Of a DNA stretch of 41,934 bases, positions 41,792-41,934 are shown in pieces (the stretch's first letter is position 1; each line of letters starts with the position of its first letter). Origin of the DNA: an uncultured Mediterraneibacter sp. (GTDB taxonomy: Bacteria; Bacillota; Clostridia; Lachnospirales; Lachnospiraceae); NCBI RefSeq assembly GCF_934330165.1, contig NZ_CAKRGI010000022.1:1-41934 (forward strand), in the 5' to 3' direction. Position numbers and translations under genes: made by a program. The notes beneath the pieces are model-generated. The model made no database searches. It saw only the letters and a program-made list of their open reading frames with translations, and was not told the origin of the DNA.

Positions 41792-41865
41792 AGCCCCTTT
41801 CTATCAGTGTTTCCGACGCGGCACAGGGTTCAAGTCTCCTCTTCCGCATTGATGAGAAAGGGGCT
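41792..41865. repeat. inverted repeat spanning the right attachment site
   Basis: AGCCCCTTTCT-ATCA (41792-41806) and TGATGAGAAAGGGGCT (41850-41865) are complementary apart from one extra base; the loop holds the attR core. One arm is in the islet and one outside. Confidence 0.65.
41828..41849 (+). repeat. attR core
   Basis: Second copy of the 22-bp tRNA-Leu 3' sequence. The bases before it do not form a tRNA T arm, so it is a fragment, not a second tRNA. Confidence 0.85.
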
Positions 41866-41934
41866 GTTGCAAAATAGATGAGTAATCAATCTGATATGCT
41901 CCCTTCTAGGTAGACAAGTGAAATAATAAAAACT
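41850..41934. other. right edge beyond the islet
   Basis: No gene seen. GGGGCTGTTGCAAAATAG resembles the outer ends of some insertion sequences (IS6-like ends contain CTGTTGCAAA), so an insertion sequence may begin here, but the window ends too soon to tell. Confidence 0.3.

Larger units (their letters stand above)
39102..41849. mobile_element. small decayed integrative islet in tRNA-Leu
   Basis: Bounded by a perfect 22-bp direct repeat, the left copy inside the tRNA 3' end and the right copy a free fragment. The integrase gene lies next to the tRNA and points at it, as in integrative elements. Contents: truncated integrase, an AAA/DUF4143 ATPase gene with its own promoter, and a dinD fragment. 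Without an intact integrase or other recombination genes it should not move on its own. Confidence 0.8.

Noticed and set aside
41807..41848. Second tRNA-Leu at the right end
   Set aside because: Only the last 21 bases of the tRNA are present; no T-stem partner, anticodon arm or 5' acceptor arm.
41650..41877. 75-codon plus-strand frame at the right end
   Set aside because: It runs through the dinD remnant and attR; no coding signature.

Overview
The window looks like a chromosomal segment of a gut Lachnospiraceae (Clostridia; Mediterraneibacter/Ruminococcus/Dorea-like). The reasons are moderate GC, A/T-rich intergenic regions with sigma-A type promoters and strong AGGAGG ribosome sites, sporulation genes (spoIIR, a SPOCS-LysM coat-type protein), Lachnospiraceae-style small zinc-ribbon membrane proteins, and a secreted GH33 sialidase with a KTGD-type C-terminal anchor. 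The genus is inferred, not proven. Nearly every gene is on the minus strand; plsC and tRNA-Leu are the only clear plus-strand genes.

From high to low coordinates (direction of transcription) the left part holds a DUF2752/zinc-ribbon pair (11.6-10.5 kb). Next comes the de novo pyrimidine operon pyrF-pyrK-pyrD-pyrE with a 49-codon membrane peptide (10.4-6.9 kb) closed by a terminator. Right behind it lie a VanZ-like protein, a small membrane protein and a large M29-type aminopeptidase (6.8-3.9 kb) that run directly into purE-purM-purN and then purD (3.9-0.2 kb). Pyrimidine and purine synthesis are thus physically linked.

The 11.8-16.9 kb block encodes a TetM/EF-G-like GTPase fused to a YacP/Rae1-type NYN nuclease, a membrane-anchored polysaccharide deacetylase, a J-domain protein and a zinc-ribbon membrane protein. 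At 17-21.3 kb is a complete Gld-type ABC system (ATPase, permease, GldG-like and DUF4340 proteins) behind its own promoter. At 21.4-27.7 kb a close-packed run carries a PrcB-like lipoprotein, a SPOCS-LysM protein, ispE, a GntR regulator, spoIIR, a cation diffusion facilitator and an acyl-ACP thioesterase.

plsC (plus strand, with a folded 5' leader) converges on a 1206-residue sialidase. Near-identical terminator hairpins flank the sialidase gene on both sides. Next is a copper module, csoR-copA, with two CsoR-type boxes around the promoter. copA carries a fused C-terminal CopZ domain preceded by its own ribosome site and ATG. Then follow luxS, a MATE exporter and an aldo/keto reductase, probably one operon.

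The right end is a 2.7-kb islet in the 3' end of tRNA-Leu(CAG), bounded by a perfect 22-bp direct repeat. It holds a 5'-truncated tyrosine integrase, an AAA/DUF4143 ATPase and a dinD remnant interrupted by a stop codon. The most interesting items are the GTPase-nuclease fusion, the copA/copZ gene-within-gene, the duplicated terminators around the sialidase, the plsC leader and the tRNA islet.
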